From: Streptomyces sp. CBMA152
Lineage (GTDB): Bacteria; Actinomycetota; Actinomycetes; Streptomycetales; Streptomycetaceae
DNA: 64,000 bases
Assembly: GCF_014596475.1 (NCBI RefSeq)
Contig: NZ_MECJ01000022.1
Coordinates: 1 to 64,000, forward strand
Direction of reading: 5' to 3'
The position numbers were made by a program, and so were the translations under genes. The notes under the pieces are model-generated. The model saw only the letters and a program-made list of their open reading frames with translations. It did not search any database and had not been told where the DNA came from. Shown here piece by piece: positions 16,169-23,601 of this stretch (the first letter of the stretch is position 1; every line of letters begins with the position of its first letter).

Positions 16169-16216
16169 TTCCGTCAGATCCTGTACGCCGGGTTCCGTCA
16201 GATCCTGCGTGCCGGG
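16169..16216. repeat. two-copy 24-bp tandem repeat
   Basis: Copies at 16169-16192 and 16193-16216, both of the form TTCCGTCAGATCCTG followed by nine bases, differ at three positions. They lie in the short gap between the broken gene and the molybdoenzyme gene, just past the stop codon of the former. Possibly a recent slippage duplication. Confidence 0.85.
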
Positions 16217-16217
16217 T

Positions 16218-17204
16218 TCAGGCGGTGCCGAGCGCTGCGTTGCGGGCTGTCTGGAAGGCGCGGTACGGGTCCCGGTCCGGGTACGACCAGGGCGCGGGCG
16301 TGAAGTGCCGGCCGATGCGCTGGAAGAGGGCGGCGGCCTCGGCGGGACGGCCCTCGCAGTGCTTGGCGTGGGCGAGGAAGTTCAGGTCGACCCCGGCCCG
16401 GGGGTGGTCCTCGCGCTCCCATTCCAGCCACCAGTCGAACGCCGACCTGATCACCTGCCGGGCGCGCCGGCCGGTCCAGTGCTCGGAGTCGGCCGGGTCC
16501 CTGGGCGCCGCGCCCCGGGCGGCGAGCACGCGGTAGCGCTCGGCGTGGGCGACCAGCGGGAGCAGCGCGAGCGGGGAGTCGGCGGGGGCGTGGGCGACGG
16601 ACGCGGCCGCGAAGGCGTACACCTCGTGCCGGGGGTCGGCGCCGTCGCCGGGGCCGCGCTCGGCGAGCCGGGCCGCCATCAGGTGGTGGGCGTGGTGGTG
16701 GTCCGGGTGGCGGGCGCACACCTCGGTGAAGATCTACTCGGTCTCGTTGTCCGAGCCGAGGCGGCGGGAGAGGGCGAGCAGGGCGAGCCACGGCGTGGGG
16801 TCGGCGGGGGCGAGCCGGGCCGCCTCCAGACAGGCGTCGCGGGCGCGCTCCTGCTTCTCCTTGCCGCGCAGGGCGCGCGGGACGAGGGCGCAGGCGTACA
16901 GGGCGGCGGCGTCCGCGCTGTCGGGCTCGGCGAGCAGCCATTCGCGGGCCCAGCCCGCCGAGGTGTTCGGCTCGCCGAGGACGGTGAGGCGATGGCCGCG
17001 CCGGTCCCAGTCGTCGCCGGTCGCGGTGAGCAGCGAGCGGACCCTGGTCCACCGCCCTTGCGCCAACTGGGCGCGCACGGTGACCAGTTCGACGTCGTCG
17101 AGCGCCGGGTCGAAGGATCGGCTGCCCCGCCCCCAGGGACTGCGTCCGGAGGGGACCCCCAGGGGGCGGCCGAGCGGGGGCGGGGACATCCGCGTACTTC
17201 CCAT
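16218..17204 (-). pseudogene. hypothetical protein gene interrupted by an in-frame TAG
   Basis: Frame -3 reads as one natural protein of about 328 codons, but codon position 16736-16734 is TAG. Before it comes LALSRRLGSDNETE, after it IFTEVCARHPDHHHAHHLMAARLAERG, with no loss of frame or codon bias on either side. The likely ancestral codon is CAG (Gln), one C-to-T change away. The text looks like a tetratricopeptide-type helical repeat protein (DACLEAARLAPADPTPWLALLAL, then AEAAALFQRIGRHF). Start may be 17204 or 17189 (the latter has GGAAG upstream). The C-terminal part could be restarted from a GTG near 16721. It is a nonsense mutant, a sequencing error or a readthrough gene. Confidence 0.75.
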
Positions 17205-17522
17205 GGAGTCGTATGGATGCGGGTGGGGGCAGAGTGGTGTATGGGACTGGCGGGACGAGTCACAGGGTGATCGCGCACAGCAAAGCGGTACCCAACGCTC
17301 CACGTCAAGGTCGGGCCGGGCTCCTTGCTGCTTCAACTTGCTTGACCGGGGCGGAAGTTGGCGCTGACCTGCATCGGGACCGGAGGTGGCGGCCCGGCGG
17401 GTCGGACAGGGCCGAAAGTGGTGCGGCGCGCGCCCCCGGTGGGTACTCGGGAGGCGCCTGCCGCCCCGGAGCGCTATGGTCAAGCAAGTTCGCACCCCCC
17501 GGCCGTACTTGAGGTGTACGAC
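17205..17522. other. 318-base intergenic region with a separated 13-bp inverted repeat
   Basis: No convincing gene. AACTTGCTTGACC at 17335-17347 is repeated exactly in inverted orientation at 17478-17490 (GGTCAAGCAAGTT), 130 bases apart. The second copy lies 32 bases upstream of the transporter start. This could be a pair of operator sites for a regulator that loops DNA, or a promoter-linked repeat. Confidence 0.6.
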
Positions 17523-18416
17523 GTGTCGGTTCTGGTCCTCGCTCTCGCCGTGGGCGCGGCCTGCTGTCTGGGCTTCGGGTTCGTCCTCCAGCAAAACGCC
17601 GCCCAGCACGCCCCGCTGAGCGACTTCCTCTCGCCGCGCCTGCTGCTCGACCTCATCCGGGTGCCCCGCTGGCTGGCCGGGATAGGGCTGATGGTCGCGG
17701 GCATGGTGCTGGGGGCGCTGGCGCTGGGCAACGGCGAGGTCTCCCAAGTGGAGCCGCTGCTCGCCACCAACCTCTTCTTCGCCATGGCGCTCTCCCGCTG
17801 GCAGACCAAGCAGCCGCTGGGCCGCCAGGGCTGGGCGGGGCTCACCCTGCTGGCGGGCGGGGTGACGGCGTTCATGGTGGCCGGACAGCCGCGCGGCGGC
17901 AACGAGGTGGCCGGACCGCTGCGGCACTGGCTGATCGTCGGCATCGTCGTCGGTATCGCGATGCTCCTGACGGTGGCCGCGCAGCGCTCCCGGCTGAGCG
18001 CCGGACCCACCCTGCTCGCCCTGGCGGCCGGGACGCTCTACGGCCTCCAGGACGCCCTGACCCGGGTCACCGGCGAGCGCCTGTCGGCCGGCGGCTGGTC
18101 GCACGCGCTGACCGGCTGGCAGCCGTACGTCGTGGTGGCGCTGGGAGTGAGCGGGCTGATCCTGGTGCAGAGTGCCTTCGAGACCGCGCCGCTGCGGATG
18201 TCGCTGCCCGCCCTGACGGCCGCCCAGCCGCTCTCCGGGATCGCCTGCGGCATCGGCTTCCTGGGCGACCAGCTGCGTACCGATGTCGCCGCCCTGACCT
18301 GGGAGGCGATCGGTCTCGCGGCCATCGTGGGCGGCATCGTGCTGCTCGGCATGCATCCGGCGATGCCGTCCGGGACGGCGCCCGAGGAGCGGACGAAGGA
18401 CCTCCAGTCCCAGTGA
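17523..18416 (+). CDS. DMT-superfamily (EamA-like) transporter
   Basis: A 297-residue membrane protein with nine or ten predicted helices (LVLALAVGAACCLGFGFVL, LAGIGLMVAGMVLGALAL, then LLATNLFFAMALSRW) arranged as two internally similar halves, typical of drug/metabolite transporter-like proteins. The variant with FGFVLQQNAAQHAP near the N-terminus is common in Streptomyces with unknown substrate. I chose the GTG at 17523 because GAGG sits 8 bases upstream and an earlier start would add a hydrophilic tail rich in Pro and Arg. Next gene follows after 25 bases. Confidence 0.8.
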   Translation: MSVLVLALAVGAACCLGFGFVLQQNAAQHAPLSDFLSPRLLLDLIRVPRWLAGIGLMVAGMVLGALALGNGEVSQVEPLLATNLFFAMALSRWQTKQPLGRQGWAGLTLLAGGVTAFMVAGQPRGGNEVAGPLRHWLIVGIVVGIAMLLTVAAQRSRLSAGPTLLALAAGTLYGLQDALTRVTGERLSAGGWSHALTGWQPYVVVALGVSGLILVQSAFETAPLRMSLPALTAAQPLSGIACGIGFLGDQLRTDVAALTWEAIGLAAIVGGIVLLGMHPAMPSGTAPEERTKDLQSQ

Positions 18417-18441
18417 CACCCGGCGGTGCTTGGATGGGTCC

Positions 18442-18978
18442 ATGACGAGCCAGACTCCCCCGGACCCCGCCGAAGAGATCCTCGACATCGTCGACGAGCA
18501 CGACAACGTCGTGGGCCAGTCGCCGCGCGGCGAGGCGTACGCGCGGGGCCTGCGCCACCGCTGCGCATTCATCCTCGTCCGCGACGCCGAGGACCGGATC
18601 TTCGTCCACCGCCGCACCCCGACCAAGCTGGTCTTCCCGTCGATGTACGACATGTTCGTGGGCGGCGTGGTCGGCGCGGGCGAGACGTACGACGAGGCGG
18701 CGCTGCGCGAGGCCGAGGAGGAGCTGGGCGTGAGCGGACTGCCCCGGCCCGTACCGCTGTTCAGGTTCCTGTACGAGGGCGGGGCCGACGGGCGGCGGAC
18801 CTGGTGGTCGGCCGTGTACGAGGTGCGCTGCACGCTGCCGGTGAATCCGCAGGTCGAGGAGGTCGCCTGGCACGACTTCCTGCCCGAGGCCGAGGTCGAG
18901 CGGCGGCTTGAGAGCTGGGAGTGGGTGCCGGACGGGCTCGACGCGTACCGGCGGCTGCGCGTGCACCGGGCCCGGTGA
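18442..18978 (+). CDS. NUDIX hydrolase
   Basis: A 178-residue NUDIX protein. The full NUDIX box is present: GVVGAGE, seven residues, then REAEEELGV (about residues 75-97). The flanks (EILDIVDEHDNVVGQSPRGEAY and FILVRDAEDRIFVHRRT) match the isopentenyl-diphosphate isomerase-like NUDIX branch, often annotated as YfcD-like. It hydrolyses some nucleoside diphosphate-linked compound in the cytosol. Start ATG at 18442 (MTSQTPPDP). Convergent and divergent neighbours give no clear pathway link. Confidence 0.88.
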   Translation: MTSQTPPDPAEEILDIVDEHDNVVGQSPRGEAYARGLRHRCAFILVRDAEDRIFVHRRTPTKLVFPSMYDMFVGGVVGAGETYDEAALREAEEELGVSGLPRPVPLFRFLYEGGADGRRTWWSAVYEVRCTLPVNPQVEEVAWHDFLPEAEVERRLESWEWVPDGLDAYRRLRVHRAR

Positions 18979-19001
18979 TCCGCTGCGGGTAGTGTGCAAA
19001 T

Positions 19002-19394
19002 GTGATCAGCATTGCGCAGACCCTGCGGCTGTGGTTCGCGCCGCAGCGCATCGGCGAGGAGGGCGAGACCCCGGACTACCGGTTCTCGCTGGCCAACGAG
19101 CGCACCTTCCTGGCCTGGATCCGCACCTCCCTCGCCCTGGTCGGCGGCGGCTTCGCGGTCGACCAGTTCCTTCCTGACCTGCGCTGGGGCGTACGGGTCG
19201 GGCTCGCGCTCGCGCTGCTCGGGTCCGGGGTGCTGTGCGCGCTGCGGGCCGTGAACCACTGGGTGCGCTGCGAGCAGGCGATGCGGCGCGGCGAGGATCT
19301 GCCGGTGTCGCGCTTCCCGACGGTGCTGAGCGTGGCGGTCGCGGTGGTTGCGGTGGTCATGGTGGTGGTCGTCCTCTTCGGCTGGGCCGGGTGA
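19002..19394 (+). CDS. YidH/DUF202 family membrane protein
   Basis: A 130-residue protein with three hydrophobic helices (FLAWIRTSLALVGGGFAVDQF, VRVGLALALLGSGVLCALRAV, VLSVAVAVVAVVMVVVVLF). The DUF202 core (NERTFLAWIRTSLALV) is exact. GTG start at 19002. Its stop codon overlaps the start of a second DUF202 gene (GTGA), so the two proteins are made together and may form a heteromeric membrane complex. Function of the family is unknown. Confidence 0.88.
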   Translation: MISIAQTLRLWFAPQRIGEEGETPDYRFSLANERTFLAWIRTSLALVGGGFAVDQFLPDLRWGVRVGLALALLGSGVLCALRAVNHWVRCEQAMRRGEDLPVSRFPTVLSVAVAVVAVVMVVVVLFGWAG

Positions 19395-19708
19395 CCGGCG
19401 CACCCGCCCGCGACCCCGGGCTCCAGCCCGAGCGGACCCGCCTCGCGTGGCGGCGTACCACCCTGTCCTGCACGGTCGCGGCGGTGCTCGCCGCCCGGCA
19501 GGCCCTGCACGGCGGGCTCACCGCGGTCAGCCTGATCGCGGTGGCCCTGAGCGCGCTGGTCTGGCTGGGGTTCCTGGCGGTGGCCCACCGCCGTATCCAG
19601 TCCCTGTCGGGTGCGGCGCGCCCGGAGGTGCTGCGGGCGCGCGAGGCGGTGACGGCGATGGCGTGCGTGACGGCACTGGCGGGGTTCGCCGTGGCGATAC
19701 TGGTCTGA
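19391..19708 (+). CDS. second DUF202 family membrane protein
   Basis: A 105-residue protein with three helices. It begins PGLQPERTRLAWRRTTLSCTVAAVL, the shorter DUF202 variant where the core is ERTRLAWRRT. The GTG at 19391 overlaps the stop of the first DUF202 gene. Tandem long/short DUF202 pairs are frequent in actinobacteria. No catalytic residue is seen. Confidence 0.87.
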   Translation: MTGAPARDPGLQPERTRLAWRRTTLSCTVAAVLAARQALHGGLTAVSLIAVALSALVWLGFLAVAHRRIQSLSGAARPEVLRAREAVTAMACVTALAGFAVAILV

Positions 19709-19733
19709 GCCACGCCGACGCGACGGTGATCCG

Positions 19734-20666
19734 TTACTCCCAGTCCACCGTCACCACGATCTTGCCCCGGGTGCGGCCCTCCTCGCTCAGGCGGTGGGCG
19801 TCGGCGGCCCGTTCCAGGGGGAACGTGGCGTCGACGTGGACGGAGAGGACGCCCTGCTCGGCCAGGTCGGCCAGTTCGCGCAGGTCCGCCTGGTCCGGGC
19901 GGACGAAGAGGTAGTGCCCACCGAGCCCGATGACCTCACCGGACGCGATGGACGCCAGCCTGCCCTCGGGCGCCAGGAGCTCCGCCGAGGCCCTGAGCGC
20001 GTCGCCGCCCACCGTGTCGAACGCGGCCGTCACACCGTCCGGCGCCAGCGCGCGGACCCGGTCGACGAGCCCGTCCCCGTACTCCACCGGCTCCGCGCCC
20101 AGCTCCCGCAGGTAGCTGTGGTTGCGCTCGCTGGCGGTGCCGATGACGCGGGCGCCCAGGTGTTTCGCCAGCTGCACCGCGAGCGAGCCGACACCGCCCG
20201 CTGCCGCGTGCACCAGGACCGTGTCGCCCGCGCGCACCTCAAGGGCGCGCACCAGCGTCTGGTACGCGGTGAGCCCGCACAGCGGCAGCCCCGCCGCCTC
20301 CTCGAAGCTCAGGTTGCGCGGCTTGCGGGCGAGGGTGCGCACGGGCGCGGCGACGTACTCCGCGAAGGTGCCCCGGGACAGGAAGTCCTCCCGCGCGTAC
20401 CCCATCACCTCGTCCCCGACCGCGAACTCCGGCACGGACACGCCCGGCTGGACCACCACCCCGGACACGTCCCAGCCCGGGACGACCGGGAAGACCGGTT
20501 CGAGCACCGGGTCCATATAGCCCTCGCGGACCTTCCAGTCGACCGGGTTCACGGCGGCGGCACGCACCTTGACCAGGACCGAGTCGGGTCCGACCTTCGG
20601 GTCCGGCCGGTCGCCGTACTCCAGGACCTCGGCACCGCCGTACCGGCTGTAGCTGATCGCCTTCAT
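19734..20666 (-). CDS. NADP-dependent quinone oxidoreductase (zinc-free MDR)
   Basis: A 310-residue medium-chain reductase of the quinone oxidoreductase type: MKAISYSRYGGAEVLEY at the start, AAAVNPVDWKVREGY, then the cofactor motif VLVHAAAGGVGSLAVQLAKHLGARVIGTAS. No zinc-binding Cys cluster is present, as expected for this branch. It reduces enones or quinones with NADPH. The ATG at 20666 is preferred over an upstream start inside GC-rich repeats. It is divergent from the histidine-rich protein gene. Confidence 0.87.
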   Translation of the reverse strand: MKAISYSRYGGAEVLEYGDRPDPKVGPDSVLVKVRAAAVNPVDWKVREGYMDPVLEPVFPVVPGWDVSGVVVQPGVSVPEFAVGDEVMGYAREDFLSRGTFAEYVAAPVRTLARKPRNLSFEEAAGLPLCGLTAYQTLVRALEVRAGDTVLVHAAAGGVGSLAVQLAKHLGARVIGTASERNHSYLRELGAEPVEYGDGLVDRVRALAPDGVTAAFDTVGGDALRASAELLAPEGRLASIASGEVIGLGGHYLFVRPDQADLRELADLAEQGVLSVHVDATFPLERAADAHRLSEEGRTRGKIVVTVDWE

Positions 20667-20702
20667 GGCAAAGAGCCTCTGACCTGCGGCGCGTCCGCGC
20701 AA

Positions 20703-20735
20703 GCGGAGCCGTGCGGAGCCGTGCGGAGCCGTGCG
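20703..20735. repeat. 10-bp tandem repeat, about three copies
   Basis: Unit GCGGAGCCGT is repeated three times with a partial fourth. A second imperfect repeat follows at about 20757-20797 (GACGTCGCACCGGGA near-duplicated). Both lie between the divergent reductase and the histidine-rich protein gene. Confidence 0.8.
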
Positions 20736-20806
20736 CGGCGGCTTACGGTGGAAGGGACGTCGCACCGGGACATCGCACCCGGACGTCGCACCGGGAGGTG
20801 AACGCC

Positions 20807-21103
20807 ATGACCGTCGGTCATGAGGAGCACCCGACGCATGAGCATGTCCACGGGCCCACCTGCGGGCATCGCGCGGTGCCGCACGGCGACCACACGGATT
20901 TCGCGCACGACGGGCACATGCACCGGGAGCACTCGGGGCACTGGGACGAGTGCGAGCCGGCTGGGCATGTTGCCCATGACGGGCATGCCCATGAACACGG
21001 CGTGGGGTGTGGCCATCAGTCCGTCGAGCACGGGGACCATGTGGACTACGTCCATGACGGGCATCGGCATGCTGCGCATGATGGGCACTGGGATGACCAC
21101 TAG
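20807..21103 (+). CDS. histidine-rich metal-binding protein
   Basis: A 98-residue protein with 27 His and 3 Cys, made of two related halves: about 16-47 and 65-98. Each half has a CGH...HGDH...HDGH.H...GHWD pattern. There is no signal peptide or membrane segment, so it is probably a cytosolic Zn/Ni/Cu buffer or chaperone; the metal is inference. The ATG at 20807 has an excellent GGGAGG site. Members in other actinobacteria sit near zinc transport genes, but here the neighbours are unrelated, and it is followed by a copy of the dispersed intergenic repeat. Confidence 0.83.
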   Translation: MTVGHEEHPTHEHVHGPTCGHRAVPHGDHTDFAHDGHMHREHSGHWDECEPAGHVAHDGHAHEHGVGCGHQSVEHGDHVDYVHDGHRHAAHDGHWDDH

Positions 21104-21111
21104 TTGATTTG

Positions 21112-21157
21112 GCTGCGGACCGTGCGTGGCTGGTCGCGCAGTTCCCCGCGCTCCTAA
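21112..21157 (-). repeat. dispersed Streptomyces intergenic repeat, copy 1
   Basis: Contains GTGGCTGGTCGCGCAGTTCC and CCGCG. The same core occurs at 30955-30998 (opposite orientation) and 40652-40694. This element is widespread between Streptomyces genes. Placed 9 bases after the histidine-rich gene. Confidence 0.85.
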
Positions 21158-21226
21158 AGGCGGCGGGTACCCCACGCTCTTAAAGACGGCAGGGTTCCAC
21201 GCACCCCCTAAAAATGGCACCGCACC

Positions 21227-21255
21227 TGGACGACATACCGACTGGTCGGTAGCGT
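21227..21255 (+). promoter_or_regulatory. promoter with TetR-type operator in the spacer
   Basis: A -35-like TGGACG (21227-21232), a 17-bp spacer and a -10-like TAGCGT (21250-21255). The spacer and the first -10 bases hold a perfect inverted repeat TACCGAC-TG-GTCGGTA (21236-21251). A related half-site pair lies upstream of the facing ligase operon at 26696-26723. The nearby TetR gene at 23602 is the likely binder. Confidence 0.65.
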
Positions 21256-21302
21256 GTCTGTGACACCCTACCGACCATCGTCGTTCCCGGAGGTACCCCG
21301 CC

Positions 21303-22328
21303 ATGAGCTCAGTCCCGCCAGGCCTCGACCCGGAGCGGCTGCGCGCCCATCTCGACCTCGCCCGGCCGGGCCTGGTGAACGGGCCGCTCAGCGCCCGTCT
21401 GGTCGAGGGCGGCCGGTCGAACCTCACGTACATCGTGACGGACGGGACCGGCCAGTGGGTGGTCCGGCGGCCGCCGCTCGGCCATGTGCTCGCCACCGCG
21501 CACGACATGAAGCGCGAGCACCGGGTGATCAGCGCCCTGCACCCGACGGCCGTGCCGGTCCCGGAGCCGATCCTGCTGTGCGAGGACGAGTCGGTGCTCG
21601 GGTCACCGTTCTACGTCATGGAGTACGTGGCCGGGACCCCGTACCGCACGGCCGAGCAACTGGCTCCGCTCGGCCCGGAGCGCACCCGGGCCGCGATCCT
21701 CGGCCTGGTGGACACGCTGGTCGAGCTGCACGCCGTCGACCCGGAGGCGGTCGGTCTCGGTGACTTCGGGCGTCCGGAGGGCTTCCTGGACCGGCAGTTG
21801 CGCCGCTGGGGCAAGCAGCTGGACGCCTCCCGCAACCGTGACCTGCCCGGCATCGACGAGCTGCACGCGGCGCTCGGCCGGGCGCTGCCGAACTCCCCCG
21901 CCCCGACCGTGATCCACGGCGACTACCGGCTCGACAACGTCCTGGTCGGCGACGACGACCGGATCAAGGCGGTGCTCGACTGGGAGATGTCGACGCTCGG
22001 CGACCCGCTCACCGACCTCGGGCTCCTGGTGATGTACAGCGCGGAGCTGAGGGTGAAGGACTCGCCGGTCTCCACCACCGCCGGGGCCGCCGGACACCCC
22101 ACCCCCGCCGAGCTGATCGAGCGGTACGCCGCCCGCTCCGGGCGGGACACCTCGGCCATCTCCTGGTACACGGCGTTCGCCTGGTTCAAGCTCGCCGTGA
22201 TCCTGGAGGGCATCCACTACCGCTACACGCTGGGCCAGACCGTCGGCGCGGGCTTCGACCGCATCGGCGACCTCGTGCCCGTCTTCATCGACCACGGCCT
22301 CACCACCCTCCAGTCGCAGGAAGGCTGA
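21303..22328 (+). CDS. phosphotransferase (APH family, ACAD10/11-like kinase domain)
   Basis: A 341-residue aminoglycoside phosphotransferase-fold kinase. VIHGDYRLDNVLV carries the catalytic Asp (Brenner motif) and LDWEMSTLGDPLTDLG the metal-binding Asp. The variant with RLVEGGRSNLTYIV at the N-terminus is the one paired with acyl-CoA dehydrogenases, as in human ACAD10/11 where the two are fused. In that system 4-hydroxyacyl-CoA is phosphorylated and then eliminated or rearranged. It lies 9 bases before an acyl-CoA dehydrogenase gene. Drug resistance is therefore unlikely. The start follows GGAGG. Confidence 0.87.
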   Translation: MSSVPPGLDPERLRAHLDLARPGLVNGPLSARLVEGGRSNLTYIVTDGTGQWVVRRPPLGHVLATAHDMKREHRVISALHPTAVPVPEPILLCEDESVLGSPFYVMEYVAGTPYRTAEQLAPLGPERTRAAILGLVDTLVELHAVDPEAVGLGDFGRPEGFLDRQLRRWGKQLDASRNRDLPGIDELHAALGRALPNSPAPTVIHGDYRLDNVLVGDDDRIKAVLDWEMSTLGDPLTDLGLLVMYSAELRVKDSPVSTTAGAAGHPTPAELIERYAARSGRDTSAISWYTAFAWFKLAVILEGIHYRYTLGQTVGAGFDRIGDLVPVFIDHGLTTLQSQEG

Positions 22329-22337
22329 ACTCCCGCC

Positions 22338-23588
22338 ATGGACTTCGCATTCGACGCGCGTACCGAAGAACTCCGCGCCAGGCTCCTCACCTTCATGGAG
22401 CAGTACGTCTACCCGGCCGAGACGACCGCGCACGAGCAGCGCGCCCTCCTGAAGTCGCCGTGGGACACGCCCGCGGTGGTGGAGGAGCTGAAGGCCGAGG
22501 CCCGCAGCCAGGGGCTGTGGAACCTGTTCCTGCCGGACGCCGAGCACGGCGCCGGGCTCACCAACCTCCAGTACGCGCCGCTCGCCGAGATCACCGGCCG
22601 CTCCCCGCACCTGGCACCCACCGCGCTGAACTGTGCGGCGCCGGACACCGGCAACATGGAGGTGCTCGCCCAGTTCGGCACCGACGAGCAGAAGAAGCAG
22701 TGGCTGGAGCCGCTGCTCGCCGGGGAGATCCGCTCGGCGTTCGCGATGACCGAGCCCGAGGTCGCCTCGTCCGACGCCACGAACATTGAGACCCGTATCC
22801 GGCGCGAGGGTGGGGGCACCTCCCGCTCGAGCGAAGCCGAGAGTGGGGGAGAGTACGTCCTCACCGGCCGCAAGTGGTACATCTCGGGCGCGATGAACCC
22901 CGACTGCAAGGTCTTCATCGTGATGGGCAAGACCGACCCGGACAACGAGGACGTGCGCCGCCAGCAGTCGATGGTCCTGGTGCCGCGCGACACGGACGGC
23001 GTCGAGGTCCGGCGCGCCATGCAGGTGTACGGCTACGAGGACCACGCGCACGGCGGTCACGCCGAGGTCGTCTTCCACGGCGCGCGCGTGCCCGCCGCCA
23101 ATCTCATCGGCGAGGAGGGCGGCGGCTTCGCCATCGCCCAGGCGCGGCTCGGGCCCGGCCGCATCCACCACTGCATGCGGCTGATCGGCATGGCCGAGCG
23201 GGCCATCGAGCTGATGTGCCGACGCGCGGTCGGGCGGACCGCGTTCGGCAAGGCGATCGCCCAGCAGGGCGTGGTCCAGGAGTGGATCGCGGACGCGCGC
23301 GTGGCCGTCGAGCAGCTGCGTCTGCTCGTCCTGAAGACGGCGTGGCTGATGGACACCGTCGGCAACCGCGGCGCCCACACCGAGATCCAAGCCATCAAGA
23401 TCGCGACGCCCCGTACGGTCGTCGACATCATCGACAAGGCCGTACAGCTGCACGGCGCCGGCGGTGTCGGCCAGGACTTCCCGCTGGCCGAGCTGTGGGC
23501 GGGCGCCCGCACCCTGCGCATCGCGGACGGCCCGGACGAGGTCCACCAGCGCTCGCTGGCGCGGCGGGAGCTGAAGAAGTACCTGTAA
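22338..23588 (+). CDS. acyl-CoA dehydrogenase (ACAD11-like) with repeat-derived insert
   Basis: A 416-residue flavoenzyme of the ACAD10/11 branch: AFAMTEPEVASSDATNIE and the FAD/acyl-CoA binding blocks VLTGRKWYISGAMNPD, GPGRIHHCMRLIGMAERAIELM and AVQLHGAGGVGQDFPL. Partner of the upstream kinase gene (9-base gap). At about residues 158-172 the sequence GGGTSRSSEAESGG interrupts the usual REG-(x)-EYVLTGRKW join. This is encoded by a repetitive element (22809-22851) and is an in-frame insertion, likely in a surface loop. It probably oxidises or processes 4-hydroxyacyl-CoA or branched acyl-CoA. Confidence 0.9.
   Translation: MDFAFDARTEELRARLLTFMEQYVYPAETTAHEQRALLKSPWDTPAVVEELKAEARSQGLWNLFLPDAEHGAGLTNLQYAPLAEITGRSPHLAPTALNCAAPDTGNMEVLAQFGTDEQKKQWLEPLLAGEIRSAFAMTEPEVASSDATNIETRIRREGGGTSRSSEAESGGEYVLTGRKWYISGAMNPDCKVFIVMGKTDPDNEDVRRQQSMVLVPRDTDGVEVRRAMQVYGYEDHAHGGHAEVVFHGARVPAANLIGEEGGGFAIAQARLGPGRIHHCMRLIGMAERAIELMCRRAVGRTAFGKAIAQQGVVQEWIADARVAVEQLRLLVLKTAWLMDTVGNRGAHTEIQAIKIATPRTVVDIIDKAVQLHGAGGVGQDFPLAELWAGARTLRIADGPDEVHQRSLARRELKKYL
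22809..22851 (+). repeat. Streptomyces repeat element inserted in-frame into a gene
   Basis: About 43 bases beginning GGTGGGGGCACCTCCCGCTC and ending GAGAGTGGGGGAG, with internal CTCGAG. I know this element as a common Streptomyces repeat. Its length keeps the acyl-CoA dehydrogenase frame open. Confidence 0.8.
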
Positions 23589-23601
23589 GTACCTGTAGGC
23601 C

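Noticed and set aside
16734..19403. Very long minus-strand open frame opposite the transporter, NUDIX and DUF202 genes
   Set aside because: Its upstream part is antisense to clear genes, with low-complexity Arg/Gln/His text. Only its last part (the broken gene) is natural protein.
21303..22328. Aminoglycoside resistance gene
   Set aside because: The kinase belongs to the ACAD10/11-associated branch and lies directly before an acyl-CoA dehydrogenase gene.
21603..23546. 647-codon minus-strand frame
   Set aside because: Shadow of the phosphotransferase and acyl-CoA dehydrogenase genes; GC-rich DNA has few stop codons on the opposite strand.
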